The translations under genes were made by a program, and so were the position numbers. Positions 29,673-55,240 of a stretch of DNA of 64,000 nucleotides are shown here, one piece after another. This DNA is from Urechis unicinctus (taxonomy: Eukaryota > Annelida > Polychaeta > Xenopneusta > Urechidae): the NCBI GenBank assembly GCA_034190875.2, contig CM067350.1, forward strand, positions 26,695,050 to 26,759,049, written 5' to 3'. Position 1 is the stretch's first letter; every line of letters starts with the position of its first letter. The notes under the pieces were generated by a model. It was not told the DNA's origin. It did no database searches and worked only from the letters and a program-made list of their open reading frames with translations.

Positions 29673-32600
29673 ATGACAGACAAGCACAATGTCGTAGAAA
29701 AACTCGTGTGTCGTGTTGATTGCAAACAAGGGGCCATTCGGGCAGTGCGATTCAACGGTGGGGTTCTTTACAATTCTTTTGAGCGATAATAGGACGGTTC
29801 TGGCTCACTTTACTGTTGTTAGGGTTGTCAGCCAGCCGAACCTCGCCGCAGGCGGCGCGCTTGTGACTCAATGTTTTTTCCAATATTTTTCAACTTGCTC
29901 TAACTGGCATTTTTATTTAAGATACATGGACGAATGATACATCAAACGAGAGTTAACGTATCGAATTTCAATAATATTGCCTTACTTTTCGTTTAAGCCA
30001 TAAAAAACGTGTGTTTGCGGAGCAATGCGTTCAAATTCTTCGCGAACATTTTTGACTTTTTGAGAATCAGTCCGTTTCGAATTCTCTTAATCCGTTCGTA
30101 TTCATTACATGTATCGTTTTTATTGTTTAGTAGATGACAAGATGACATTCAAATGGTTATGGTCATATAAGATATAAAAAAAATGGCCAAAGGGAAAGTA
30201 ATACTATTTACGTGCGAAATGATAAGGTGTAAACAAATGTATTTTTTTCCCCAATGTTACCAGAGACCCACGACATAGGTGCACACTTTTGACAAATTAA
30301 AGTATGATGTTACAAATGGGTGAAGGTTTTTTTTCAGATTAAATGGTAATGTTTTGTCGTATTTTGCACTTCAAAATGTCGTCCAATCATCTCATGCTCG
30401 CCACGTGAGCCAGTATAAGGGTCAACCTTGCCTTGACTCATCAAGGCTGCGCACACTCGCAACCATCGTTGATCGTGCGTTGTCAAACAAAGTCGATTTA
30501 TGTTCATTTTTTGTCTGACCCCTAACATCCACCTATATACGGGGGTAGTTCAAGTATAGTGGAACACTTCGGTCAAGTTTATTTTCAAATTGATTGGAAC
30601 TGTTGATTTTGTCATGCCCGTGCCGGGAGAGCGCATAGCTTGCCTTCACATGGCCGACTCAAGATTGCTTGCGCAGATGTTGCTTGGGGTCAAACAAAGT
30701 CAATTTTCGTTCGTTTTTAAAACCGAACCCTAACATCCATCTATATACGGGGGTAATTCAAGTATAGTGGATCACTTTAGTCAAGTTTTTTTTCGAATGG
30801 ATTGAAACTGATTTGTCAAATTTTAAACTTCAAAATGTTCGATTTTGTCATGCCCGTGCTGGGAGAGCGCATTGCTTGCCTTATCAGCATTATGTCATTT
30901 AAGAAAACATTCGAATCTTGAACTTAATATGGTACTTTATTTATTTATTTGGGGTTGTAGATTCAAAAAAAATTATCCGTTACAGGCCAGTAACTTCAAA
31001 GGCAAAATGCCGCTTGCGCTGGCGCGTGGAATTCGGCAGTTAGGTTCATGGAGTCGATGTTGAGCTGCCGACAGTTACTGCTCTTCGCCAAGGGCACCAC
31101 CCTTAACAGTGTACATCTCGAGTTTATCATGAGTTTATATAAGCTGTGTAATGGCACACAAATATTCATAACCATTGCGGTTAAACAATTCGCATTTGAA
31201 TCTCTCTCTGACAAATTTTTGCTTTAAGACGCGAGTGACCTCTGACTATTAACCCTTTCAAGGCAGAATTTTTGCCAAAATTTACATGTGTGACCGGAGT
31301 TGATGCTTCATATACGTTCCCTGACCGGAATTAATCTGGGAAACGCCCAAAGGAAATGGCCGATGACGTTTATGCATGGTTAATTGTAACTTGTTCTCGT
31401 TCTTATACATACATAAAAGAGATCAAGTGAAGCAGGAAGATCCGAAGATCAATCTCTTTGATAGATAGTCATGGGGCCATGTTTAGGCTCACTGGATGGA
31501 AGTTGGCAGTGCTCAATCTCTCGCCACAACTCCGTTTTACCGTCGCCGTGTCGGCTATCGAAAGTGACAGCTCGGTCACCTCTTTCATACATCGCTACAA
31601 ACATCCTAATCATCATCAATACTTTGACAAACAAGCGTTCCCATGCAACTGCAGCCTATACTTATTTATTTTCACTAAATTCTGCTCAGCTGAAGACCAA
31701 CGAGTCATCGACAATGTTTACAAACGCACGAGCGGCCATTTTGAACGCCAACTTGAAACCAAAAGTCAAAACCGCCGTTCCTATAATTGCGTGTAATTGA
31801 ATAAAACTAGCTCAAATGATGAATATTTATTATGTAAATTGTACCCACTATCAGGGTCAAAGTTCAATGATGTCATGCACATAGGATTCTATAGGTTAAC
31901 GCTAGAAACGTCACCGGTTGGAGGTTACTGTTAGAAGTTTTATTAATGCAACTCGTGGCCTGCCCCCCGGGATGCATTATTGCAACTCCCGGTCTGACGT
32001 ACGGGATGCATTAATGCAACTCACGCTGTGAAAGGGTTTTTATCGTTACCTTATATATATATATATATATATTTAAGTTTAAGCCTTGTTTGGCAATTTC
32101 AAACAGGTGTCTGGTTGCAATAGTATTAGCAGGTGTCTGGAAAAGTGAAAAGTGGCTTCCAGTAACACATGACTTAATTGATTTCTGTTGAGTTGTGTGG
32201 TTTGGCTATGAACCATACCAAGGAAAATGTATTTAGGATATTTTCCAACAATATTGTCATCAATTGCAGGTGATGGCAACTATTGCCTTACCTGTGGCAG
32301 TGACAAGTCTGTGAAGTTGTGGAATCCTCATAAAGGGAATTTGCTTTCATCTTATATTGGCCATGGATATGACGTGCTGGATGCCTCTGCAGCCTGTGAT
32401 AATAGCCAACTGGCTTCCTGTAGTATGGACAAGTCAGTCATACTCTGGGATGTGGCCAGTGGAAATGTTGTCCGCAAGTACAGAGGTCATGCTGGTAAGT
32501 TATATGATTCTTATCATGATTTGTTGTTCATCAAATATGTAGTGTGTAGTAAATTGTGTTATGATGGTAATTACTGTGCTATAAACGCCATGAAGGCAAC

Positions 32601-33926
32601 ATTGTGTATTTGCTGTTGTTTCAGGTGCTGTTAATTGTGTTAAATTCAATGAAGAATCCACTGTAATATTATCTGGATCAGTAGATGGAACTGTCAAAGT
32701 ATGGGATTGTCGCTCTAGGAAGTTTGACCCTGTACAGGTACCTGAATTAACTTAACTAATTCTAAAACACCTAGTAAAGTTTTTTTTAATGATTTTTTTA
32801 CCTTTTGACTGCAATTCTATCATGCACTGTTATAGTTCTGACCAACTTGTTATTGTGAATGTTATTGAAATCCTGGACACCTCCTCTCTATCACTCTGAT
32901 ATTTCATATGTAACTATTGATGGCCATTACAAAACAAATGAATGAAAAACACAATGAACATAAATTACAGGTGATGTCAGAGGCCAAGGACAGTGTGAAC
33001 GCTCTTCAGGTTACGGATCACGAAATCATAACGGGATCGGTGGATGGTCGCGTGAGACGCTATGACATTCGTTCTGGAGAAATGATCTGTGACTTTATCG
33101 GAAGTGGGTGGATGTTGCATATTACCTATTATTAATTATTTTGATGACATGGATTTATCTATGGTAAATATATTTTATTTTGTCGTAAATCCATCTGTAA
33201 AAGTAATGAGTGTTATTAGTTAAGTTCTGGCTTTTGTTAAAGTGTCATCATGTTCAGCTGTGTTAAGTATGTCATGACCGATGTTGTGTAACATACTGTG
33301 TCAGAACCTGTGACAAGTGTAACACTGAGTCAGGACTCCCAATGCATACTTGCTGGAACGCTGGATAACACTTTACTTCTCTTGGACAAGGGCACAGGAG
33401 AACTGTTGAATGAGTCGGTTACATCTTTGCTTTAACTTTTTCTAACTTATCTGTATTTCTAAGCTCTTTTATTTACCTCCCACCCATGCCGCTAAATTCA
33501 AGAGCATATTTTGTGCGTATTTCAACAGGTATAGTGGTCATGTAAACCAAGATTATAGAATTGACAGCTGTATCAGTAGCAGTGACACTCACATTCTCAG
33601 TGGGTCAGAAGATGGAAAAGTCTACATATGGGAGTTTGTTGAGGTGATTATCGTTTTCTCTATTGCTACATGTAGCATTTGGACGTAAGCATTACTTCAT
33701 CTGGAATTATTTAAGGACAATATGATCTTTATTTCATTGACCCCCTATTATTCATGTCACTTGTGTATGTTTTGGGTTACGACAGGCAAAGGTGACGTCG
33801 ACTCTGAAGCATGAGGGTAGAGTGGTTCACTCACTCTCGTATCATCCAACTCAACCCTGTCTTCTGACCTCCTCTGAAAAGATCCTGTACATCTGGAAGA
33901 CACGATACGACCAGGTGGTGGACTGA
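29673..33926 (+). CDS. WDR83: WD repeat domain-containing protein 83 (MORG1), complete
   Basis: WDR83 is a WD40 beta-propeller known as a scaffold for ERK signalling and PHD3 and as a spliceosome-associated protein. Seven exons, 29673-29757, 32270-32494, 32625-32737, 32971-33103, 33305-33413, 33529-33643 and 33786-33926, join in frame to 306 residues (human 315). Blades are recognisable: CKQGAIRAVRFN, GNYCLTCGSDKSVKLWNP, GHGYDVLDASAACDNSQLAS, KSVILWDVASGNVVRKYRGH, GSVDGTVKVWDCRS, GSVDGRVRRYDIRSGEM, DNTLLLLDKGTGELL, ILSGSEDGKVYIWEFVE and SLSYHPTQPCLL, ending YDQVVD. The 28-codon first exon is 2.5 kb upstream and would be missed without the exact G/GTGATGG splice join. The exon 5 donor is the weak GTCGGT. 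It converges with DPYD. Confidence 0.95.
30485..30890. repeat. imperfect tandem duplication of about 200 bp in WDR83 intron 1
   Basis: Two diverged copies share aacaaagtc, ctaacatccacctatatacg, gggggtagttcaagtatagt and gattttgtcatgcccgtgc plus gggagagcgcat. One starts near 30485, the other near 30690. Part of the motif (cttcaaaatg) also occurs near 30370. No coding content is recognised. Confidence 0.7.
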
Positions 33927-34620
33927 TTACTGAGCTGCATGTTGTGTGAGATGGACTGGGAGAAGTTCCACTACGGGCATAACTGTCGAGAAAAGCGGGG
34001 AATATGCCACAATCCTGTTGAATAGGCAGCATGAAATTCCAGCTAGAATATAGGTTTCTCTGGCAGCTGAATACAAGGTCGTTGGGCAAAAGATATGCAC
34101 AGGGTAATATGTAGCTGTACCATATGACATGGAAAGATGGGAGGTCTGCTTTTTCCATCTACCATGAAAACTTCCTTTAATGACAGTATGGACATAATCT
34201 AATACCCAAACATTCATTGTAGCTCATTAATGTTATGTTTCTAAAAGGATTTCACATTGGGCCTTTAAAAATTTGTCACACACACGCACACACACCCCCA
34301 CCACATGTCGTGCTCCAAATCACCAGCCCATACATATCCCGTATAGCACCATAACGTTAACCCACATACTATCCCCCGTCCCCGCATAGCATTACATTAT
34401 ATTTGAATGGTATCAAAAGTACACAACATCAGACCTTGAATGATTATATTATTATGAAATGCATTTCTTTATTGAATCAACATCACTCTGAGAACCACAA
34501 TGTTTTGGTTGCAATGATTATATATGATCAAATTGATAATAACATATCAATGCTGTGATAGACAAAAGAAAGATGTTAAAATGCATGTGATATCGCAACT
34601 TAATTTGTCGTGTATTTGCA

Positions 34621-34626
34621 AATAAA
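34621..34626 (+). terminator. possible poly(A) signal of WDR83
   Basis: AATAAA about 695 nt past the WDR83 stop. On the minus strand an AATAAA at 34468-34473 would serve DPYD, so if both are used the two 3' UTRs overlap by roughly 150 bp. This is inference from motif position only. Confidence 0.35.
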
Positions 34627-34858
34627 TTGTAACTGCAAACAATGCATTATGATCTTCAAAAATTCTCAATATCATAACGTCAGAAAACTTCCTTCAAAAT
34701 GTGAGAAGTCAGAGATACTTGATATTTAAAACAAATAATGAAAGAAAATTGCATTGGATTATAATATTTCTTGGTTCAACGCATTAGATCCTGAGAAAAT
34801 CAATGTGCACATTCCAACCGAGAGTTCATGAGAAGTTAAGTGATTTACCCAGTCATTA

Positions 34859-47424
<12,566 letters not shown>

Positions 47425-48960
47425 GTTGAGCTAGTTTTCAAAACACCAGTGCTGCACAGTGTCCGCTTGTGAGCTAACTGAAGTAGGATACTTGCCACTG
47501 CTCAACTGAACGTCTCTGATAAGAGGTTCAAAGTTTAACTACTCATTCACTGGCGGGTTGGCTTCATGCTCAAAGGAGTAACTGATAGTATATTTGTTCA
47601 CTATCGCGGATTGCGCATTTCTGGTGGGGTTGCTCTTTTTCCAGTTATGATAATGATTGGCCCAACCATAACTTGGTTATATGGTAGCCGGTTATAATCT
47701 CATTTCAGTTGGTCGTAAGATACCCTTTTGACCGACCAACCTCGCTACGGAGAATGAGGGGTACCCGCGTGGGAAGAAACGGCTCTCCTAACTTTCACGT
47801 TTAGAGGACAAAACGGCTAGGACACATTTTATTGTCTGCGAAACGGCACTATGTCAGGAAGGTGGTTCATAACGGACAGCTGATTCCCTTGTTTACTCGA
47901 AGAGAAATAGACTAAATAGTTGACACAGCATTTACTTGCACAAAATTCCAATTAATCTTTAAATGTTGTGCTAGTTTTTAAAACCTAAATCACCTTCTAT
48001 AGACTTCAGTGGTATATTGTCAAACTTAGTGGGCGATATTGAAGTAGATTTGTTTGTCGGAATCGTTAATCATAGTTGAGTATACAGGTATAGTCAACTC
48101 TAGGCAAGGCAACTCGCCCCTGGTGTTTTGATGATCTGTTGACACCTTAGCTCGGATGTGAGAGATCGAAAGTAGTAAACAGCGCGGAGCTGTCAGAGGC
48201 GGAGTTTCTTTGCCTAAGTCAACTCTAGGTCGCCTTGTCGCTTGACGTTCACATGTTTATGATGTAGAATATTGCGCACCAGGTTCTTGGGCAATATCGT
48301 GTTTAAGTGGGCAGGGATAGCCCTGCAGGACGTCAACAAGACGTCCTGCAATGATCGCGGCCAACCCTATGCAGAAAAGTTCCAATCAAAATGCACACAC
48401 TCTATGTCCATTAGACCTACAAGACGTCCGGCTATATGCATATATTATCGTTCGACCGGGGCTAAATGTCCATATGGGGAATGAATTTTAACAAGGTTAA
48501 TGTGACAATTAATGAACAGTCATGCAACAGTAGATTACCAAAATAGTGCAAGATATCTTAATTCTTGAACGAATGTAAATTTTGAATAAGTGTTATTTGA
48601 ATCATGGTATTATGTTTTCCATTTATCATTTGTTCTCCGCTTGAATGTGTCATGTTAGCTGCATTTATGTCTACTTTTTCCCTAATTCCTGGAGGTGCAT
48701 GAAAATATGATTTAGTTGAATTCAATTTAACCACCATTTTGTGTATTATAGCATAATATTGTTTGCTCGTTAATGCAGGTGCTTGTAATGAGATGCCTGG
48801 TGAAACATCCCCCAGCTCACCCAGCACACATACCAGGTCATGGGGCACATCACTCACCAGCAGAGAGAGATGGTACAATACTTTTTCGTTGTAGTTATTT
48901 GATTGTTAGTTGACCATTTGAGGAAAATATTCACTCATGACAACCATCACATGTGTAATT
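47425..48960. other. upstream of DPYD, no gene recognised
   Basis: Should hold the DPYD promoter just above 47424. A short direct repeat, agtcaactctagg, occurs near 48087 and 48217. The words caagacgtcctgcaa and caagacgtccggc near 48328-48430 echo the dispersed agacgtc repeat. Open frames at 48272-48484 and 48558-48878 show no domain. Confidence 0.45.
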
Positions 48961-49374
48961 TGTGATGTTGCAGCTAATGCCGGGGGTTGTACCTGGCAAC
49001 CCCGGATCCACTGAAGGGTGAGTTTATAGATGACATTAAAACTCATAATTCATAAATATATATATTCAAGTACAGATATTTGCATATGCATTAGGCAGTT
49101 ACACTTGATATCATTTCTAGGACACAATGGACTAACGTTAAAGTGATGATTCTGCTAGAGAGTTAAGAACTCCATATACGCAACCGGTTTGGTCACCGAG
49201 CCGTGGAGAAGAAGGTGATGGATTACATAGGCCATGCAGCTGACCTTCTCCACTTCCCCACAGACGGCGTGGTCATCTTACCTGTGCTGTCCATTCTCAG
49301 CGTAGAAAGGGTGAAGGACATAGCACCCCCCCCCCCCCCTGACGAAGAGGGTTTGGACTCAATATGGCCAGATA

Positions 49375-49940
49375 TTGACCACAGCTTGTCATGCAGCACA
49401 CTCAATGGACGTATCTGCTTCTGTCAAAGTGGAGAGGATGGTATGTCAAGCTGAACACAGCCAGATCAGCTCTCTCCACTTTTATGACGGTGGACGGTGC
49501 ACCTGTCGGACAACATCCAAAATGTTTCGTCAAAGGAATTTACCAACACAAGCCATGCCTGCCTCGTTACTGTGTGATTTGGGATGTGAAGTGCCTTTTG
49601 ACTATTTAAGCTACACTGTCTCCCGTTAAATATTTGTCACTAAAATCCTTATCAGTGAAACTTGTGTGTTTGCTGTCCCTTTTGACTGCACAAAGGGGCC
49701 AGTCTATTCATCTTGTACAACGAAAAGACATTGTGCTCACTAACAATAGAGTGGTGAGTAGGTGGAATCTCCTCCTTAAAACATCTAGGCCTGGATGCTG
49801 CAACTTCGCAAGCCAAAGTCCCTATTGACATCGTTTTAAGAACTGCTAGATGGAAACAAGACTGCACATTTCGCAGATATTACAAGAAGCTAGTGACAGA
49901 TAAGGACACTGATGGGTTTAATGTTGCCAGTTTTAAATAG
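49375..49940 (+). pseudogene. decayed tyrosine recombinase / integrase-like gene
   Basis: Frames read TARSALSTFMTVDGAPVGQH, KCFVKGIYQHKPCLPRYCVI, WDVKCLLTI, then SLKSLSVKLVCLLSLLTAQR and QSIHLVQRKDI, and finally AKVPIDIVLRTARWKQDCTF with RRYYKK. These are the core-binding and catalytic segments of the tyrosine-recombinase family spread by Crypton- and DIRS/Ngaro-like elements in marine invertebrates. Such enzymes use a Tyr nucleophile with an Arg-His-Arg triad to cut and rejoin DNA. Here the frame shifts and stops after CLLTI and again later, so the gene is dead. I cannot tell which element class it came from, because no reverse transcriptase or split repeats are visible nearby. Confidence 0.75.
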
Positions 49941-51539
49941 TTATCTAACTAGTTTATAGCTCTATTTGAATATTGTTAGGAATGTTACATGTTCTGTAGC
50001 ATTCACAGAAGTTGTGGTGTTAGTATTACGCAACTTGATTCATAAACATTGATTAATAAAGTTCAGATAACTGAAATTGTTGTTGATGGGATGCATGGTC
50101 TCTAAACATCTCGCAGGATTCCTCAGTGCTTGATAGCGAGGTAGAATTTAAACGTTGGGTTGACGCAGAACGGGAAAATGACGGCCTTTTCCTTAACACG
50201 TTGTCGAAGGTGGATGTGGTTCAGTTTTGGAACCGGGGCCATAACAAATAACTGATCCTCACAGGTCTTGTCTTGCTCAGCGTCACATTTATAATTACTA
50301 TCTAAGCTTTTGTGTGTTTTTAATGTTATATAATGTTATATGATTAAGGCTTATATTCTGGACTAATTCCACTGCAGGTATTCAGGGTAATTGGATCCCT
50401 TGGTCCCTTGGAGTTGCTGCCTAAGTTACTTTCAACCGCAACATCAACATGTTTGGGGGTGACTGACATAACTGCTCACTTGGCCTCAAATGTTAGCACA
50501 GCAACTGCGAATTCCAAGATTATATATATTATAATACACTGTTCCATGCACCAGTAGATTTACCATTGGTGAATGTGTTGCGAAGGGGAGAAACACACTG
50601 GAAGAGGCAGTGATATGTAGTTGCAGCCTTTACCTTACTAGTCCATCAATTTAGGTGTAAAGAAGATAATGTCTGGTAACAGGTGCTCTTCGCGCAGGTT
50701 ACGGCCACTCATCGGCACTGCACACGGAACGTGTCAGCCAATTAGTGGGGTCAATTGGCAAGCAGATATCGACAGTGATCTACAACAATGTATGAATCAT
50801 AACGTAGCCCAATCGTTGGGGACAACAGAACACGGTCTTGTCCACTTCCACCATGGCATTGTAAAAATTGACTCGTCAATGGAAATTGAAATACATCCAT
50901 ATTTTAATGTGCTCCTACAGTAGGGAGCGAGATTCAACATTATTTCTGAGTGCGGAATCTAATGAAAATGTAAAAAAAATGATTGCATGTGGATGCGGCA
51001 TCAACTGGTTTGGGGGTTGGAATGCAAATCGGCAGTACATTACAGTCGGTCCACGTGCTATCGCCACCTTGACCGCCCAGGTAGGTGAGTGCCGAAGGCA
51101 AACGTTGCTCAAAGGAACATAATTAGCAAATCTCTTGTAAATCCCATGTTATTTTATGCTTGCAACATGATTTTAAACTTCAGTAAATGAAGAAAGAAGG
51201 TTCTAATTATAATGTCGATAACCAGGCGTCTTGCACAAGTGTCGGCACTTGGAAAAACCGTTCCGGATTTCTGAGGCTGATAAGGGATCATCCACCTGTA
51301 CTACAAAGACACCTCCCTACCACACTATCAACAGCATGTTCCAGAAAACATAAATGACGATGAGCAATTTGGATAAGCATCACAGTTATGATATGATTAG
51401 CTAATGATATGCATCTTTGCTAATGGCAGGTAATTTGCAATTCTGATGTACTCGATGCAGAAAGCATCGAGGAGAAAATAGATTTGTACCAGATATAAGA
51501 AGTCACTGCATCTACACCCCTCCCATAGTAGCACTATTC
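49941..51539. other. no gene recognised
   Basis: Open frames at 50669-50923 and 50868-51122 have mixed composition but no motif I recognise. They may be more relic of the recombinase-bearing element. There is no long repeat. Confidence 0.45.
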
Positions 51540-53285
51540 CTATGTCCATGCGTCTCTATATCTACACCACTCCTATATCTACACGTCCCTATGCCTACAT
51601 CCCTCCAATATCTATGCGCCTCTTTATCTATACCCCTCCTATATCTATGCGTCCCTACATCTACACTACTCCCATATCTAGACGTCCCTATATCTACACC
51701 CCTCCTATATCTATACGTCCATATATCTACACCATACCCATATTTGTACATCCCGATATCTACACCCCTACCATATCTATACGTCCCTATATCTACAATA
51801 CTCCCATATCTATGCGTCCCTTTATCTACACCCCTCCTATAGCTATACGTTCCTATATCTACATCCCTGCTATATCTATGCGTCCCAATGTCTACACTAC
51901 TCCTATATGTATGCGTCCATATATCTACACCATACCCATATCTGTACATCCCGATATCTACACCCCTACAATATCTATACGTCCCTATATCTACAATACT
52001 CCCATATCTATGCGTCCCTTTATCTACACCCCTCCTATAGCTATACGTTCCTATATCTATACCCCTTCAATATCTATACGTCCCTATATCTACACTAATC
52101 CCATATATAAGGGTCCCTATATCTACACCCCTCCTATAGCAATGCGTCCCAATATCTACCCTGCTCCATATCTATACGTCCCTATATCTACACCATACCC
52201 ATATCTGTACATCCCGATATCTACACCCCTCCAATATCTATATGTCCATATATCTACACCATACCAATATCTGTACATCCCGATATCTACACCCCTCCAA
52301 TATCTATACGTCCATATATCTACACCATACCCATATCTGTACATCCCGATATCTACACCCCTTCAATATCTATACGTCCCTGTATCTACACTACTCCCAT
52401 ATATATGCGTCCCTATATCTACATTTCTTCTATATCTATACGTCCCTATATCTACACTACTATATCTACACGTCCCTATATCTACACTACTCCCATATTT
52501 AAACGTCCTTATATCTACACCTCTTCAATATATATACGTCCCTATTAGTACACCCCTCCCACATCTATACGTCCCAATATATACACCCCTACCATATCTA
52601 TGCATTCCTATATCTACACCCCTCCCATATCTATACGTCCCAATAAATACACCTCTCCCATATCTATACTCCCTATATCTACAACTCTTCAATATCTATT
52701 TGTCGCTATATCTACATCCCTCCCATATCTATACCTCCATATATCTACACTACTCCCATATCTATACGTCCCTATATCTACACCCCTTCAATATATATAC
52801 CTCTTTATATCTACACTACTGCCATATCTATACGTCCCTATATCTACACCCCTTCAATATCTATACGTCCCTATATCTACACAACTCCCATATCTATGCG
52901 TCCCTATATCTACATCCCTCCCATATCTCTACGTCCCTATATCTACACCCCTCCCATATCTATGCATCCATATATCTACAACCCTCCTATATCTATACGT
53001 TCTTATATTTACACTACTCCCATATCTATACGTTCCTATATCTACACCCCTCCCATATCTATACGTCGCTATATCTACATCCCTACCATATATATACGTC
53101 CCTATATCTACACTATTCCCATATCTATACGTCCCTTTATCTACGCCCCTACCATATCTATACGTCCCTATATCTACATCCATCCCATATCTATACGTCC
53201 CTATGTCTACACCCCTCCCATATAGACCCTCCCCTATTTCTATACACCCCTCTATATCTACTCCTTTTAATATATACTACACACG
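51540..53285 (+). repeat. 33-bp minisatellite, about 53 copies
   Basis: Head-to-tail units such as cgtccctatatctacacc plus cctcccatatctata, with single-base variation, occupy about 1.75 kb. The unit is 33 bp, a multiple of three, and lacks stops in several frames on both strands. An apparent 586-codon open frame (51542-53302) therefore runs through, reading 11-residue repeats like PPISIRPYIYT that switch frame to YLYVPISTPLP and HIYTSLYLHPS. No start context, splice sites or non-repeat domain accompanies it, so it is annotated as a repeat and not as a protein gene. Confidence 0.93.
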
Positions 53286-54522
53286 ACGCTGAACCTCTCT
53301 AGCATCAATGATGCTGTCTCACGTGGTTGAATTGCATTGCAAGTGATACTGACTGTTTAACTGCCAGGGGTCTTGCTATTGTATGTTTCAGTACATTGGT
53401 CTATCAATTCAATTTTTTTTTGTATTATAACCATTGAAATTGGCATAGGCATCCATCGACACATCTCTGTTAAACTTGCACGTAAGCTAGGTATAGGCGT
53501 ACCTGCCAGTTTCTTAAGCAATTGCAATTGGGCATGTTCGTCCACTTTTGCGATACAGGTGCGCTGGATAACACAAAGTACTTTTATGGGAAACTTTCCG
53601 TAACGTCTGCGAGCTTTCAACAGCATCGATGACAGAACCTCGTTGATTGGAAGGTAAGTGATTGCAGTGAATGATGATAAGTTGATAGAAGAGACCCACA
53701 TTGGGTAGCAGTGTAGGGATAGACATAATAGATGTCACTTATATATGCATAGCTCGACACGAACGCAAACAAATACCTAGTATGTTGCCATGAAGATACC
53801 CAAATCAGCCTTTTAAGGTGGCGTTCCGCTTTCAAGGTGCTTTTAAGTGGAAAGCAATGGTAATGCTTGTATTGGGGTTTTACGTCAATTTCAACAACGA
53901 GGTGATATCGCGACGGTGATGGATGAGGATGAAGGAGGTGTTTGGACAGCTCACTTTAGGTGCCAGCCTCTATTCGGCACAAGATCACATCACTAGGACG
54001 AAGGTCCAGCGTGTGAAGAAGCGCAATTCATTTGCGCTAGTGTTTCACGCGGCGCTCTATAACTATATGAAGAGCATCTTGCCACGTAAAATACAGCCAA
54101 CTTATTAAGGTTCTGCTAAATCATTGATTTGATGACCAGATCGAAGATATAGTGAATCATATTGTATCTGTATAACCGCATATAACCAATAATCATTTGT
54201 CAAGAACCCGGTTTGGAATGTTATGGTGTCACAATTGCTCAAGGATTTTATAATTAATAATAACTGCACGTTAAAGGGTTGTATAATTGATTATAACAGC
54301 GCCATTGAGGTGGCTTGCATCGTTTCGCCATTGGCTCCGGGTAGACAGCGTCGAGTTGGGTACCAGCTTCATATATTCGGGAATTTGATGAGGTGTGTTC
54401 TGAATGAAAGAACAACTGCTGTTTTGTCTATCCACCCGCAGCCTTCGCTGCTCCTGGTCCTACCAACTCCAGCACCGATCACGCCCTTTTAGAACATGTT
54501 TAATGTGAGAGAATCAATCCCC
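53286..54522. other. no gene recognised
   Basis: Mixed sequence between two minisatellites. Overlapping open frames on both strands at 53357-53840 and 53923-54108 show no family signature. I call nothing here. Confidence 0.45.
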
Positions 54523-54731
54523 GAAACCAAGAGTGACAACCATTGAAACCAAGAGTGGCAACCATTGAAACCAAGAGTGGCAACCATTGAAACCAAGAGA
54601 GACAACCATTGAAACCAAGAGTGACAACCATTGAAACCAAGAGTGGCAACCATTGAAACCAAGAGTGGCAACCATTGAAACCAAGAGTGACAACCATTGA
54701 AACCAAGAGTGGCAACCATTGAAACCAAGAG
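54523..54731. repeat. 22-bp minisatellite, about 9.5 copies
   Basis: Tandem units of gaaaccaagagtggcaacc plus att, differing only at agtggc/agtgac/agagac. Minus-strand frames of about 80-120 codons (GFNGCHSWFQWLPLLVSMV patterns) are by-products of the repeat. Confidence 0.95.
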
Positions 54732-54879
54732 GACAACGCTCGCGGTGCTCCCGAAAAGGGATAAAATTGTCCGTGAACATCATTGCATTCTAAAACTCCA
54801 TCACTTGGGTATGTTTGGTGTTTGGTAGTTGTCTGAATCGATCTCAAAATGTTTACATTGCGTCGGTCCAAGAGAAAGT

Positions 54880-54911
54880 AAGACGTCTACTCAGACGTCT
54901 TGTAGGGCTAC
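54880..54911. repeat. dispersed repeat word, copy 2
   Basis: Repeats the gtctactcagacgtcttgta plus gggctac word of 19535-19563 in the same orientation. Flanking sequence is different, so the shared block is short. Confidence 0.75.
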
Positions 54912-55240
54912 TGTGATGCAAAAAGTAAAAGCTGGTCACATATCTGAATGTTCATACACGCTCTAAGCATATGACAAATGAGGACGAATTTCAGAATTCT
55001 GCGTAATGTAATTTTCGCTAAAAACTACACTCCTTCTTTGTCTTATGCTAGCATGTCGCAAAATGAGGTTATCATTTACCTAAGAAATAAAAAAAATGCT
55101 TAGTCGAAGTGGGAGCAGTCATCGCGGCTATTGTGACATTATTTTAGAAGTAGTTATTTATAGTTCGATCTGTCACCTTAAATAAGCGAACAAGCGAACT
55201 TGCTACTGTTGAAGAAAGTATTGATGTAAGTACTCCAATA

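Noticed and set aside
31449..31800. Three overlapping 60-110 codon frames on both strands in WDR83 intron 1
   Set aside because: Mutually overlapping, no motif, and WDR83 exon 1 splices over them in phase.
51542..53302. 586-codon open frame as a repetitive structural protein
   Set aside because: It is wholly minisatellite, changes repeat frame three times, is also open on the other strand, and has no unique domain or splice support.
53357..53840. Minus frames containing RRRYGKFPIKVLCVIQRTC-like text
   Set aside because: No family match I can name, overlapped by other open frames, no splice or repeat support.
54489..54871. Minus-strand Trp-Phe-rich repetitive peptide
   Set aside because: By-product of the 22-bp minisatellite; three overlapping frames are all open.
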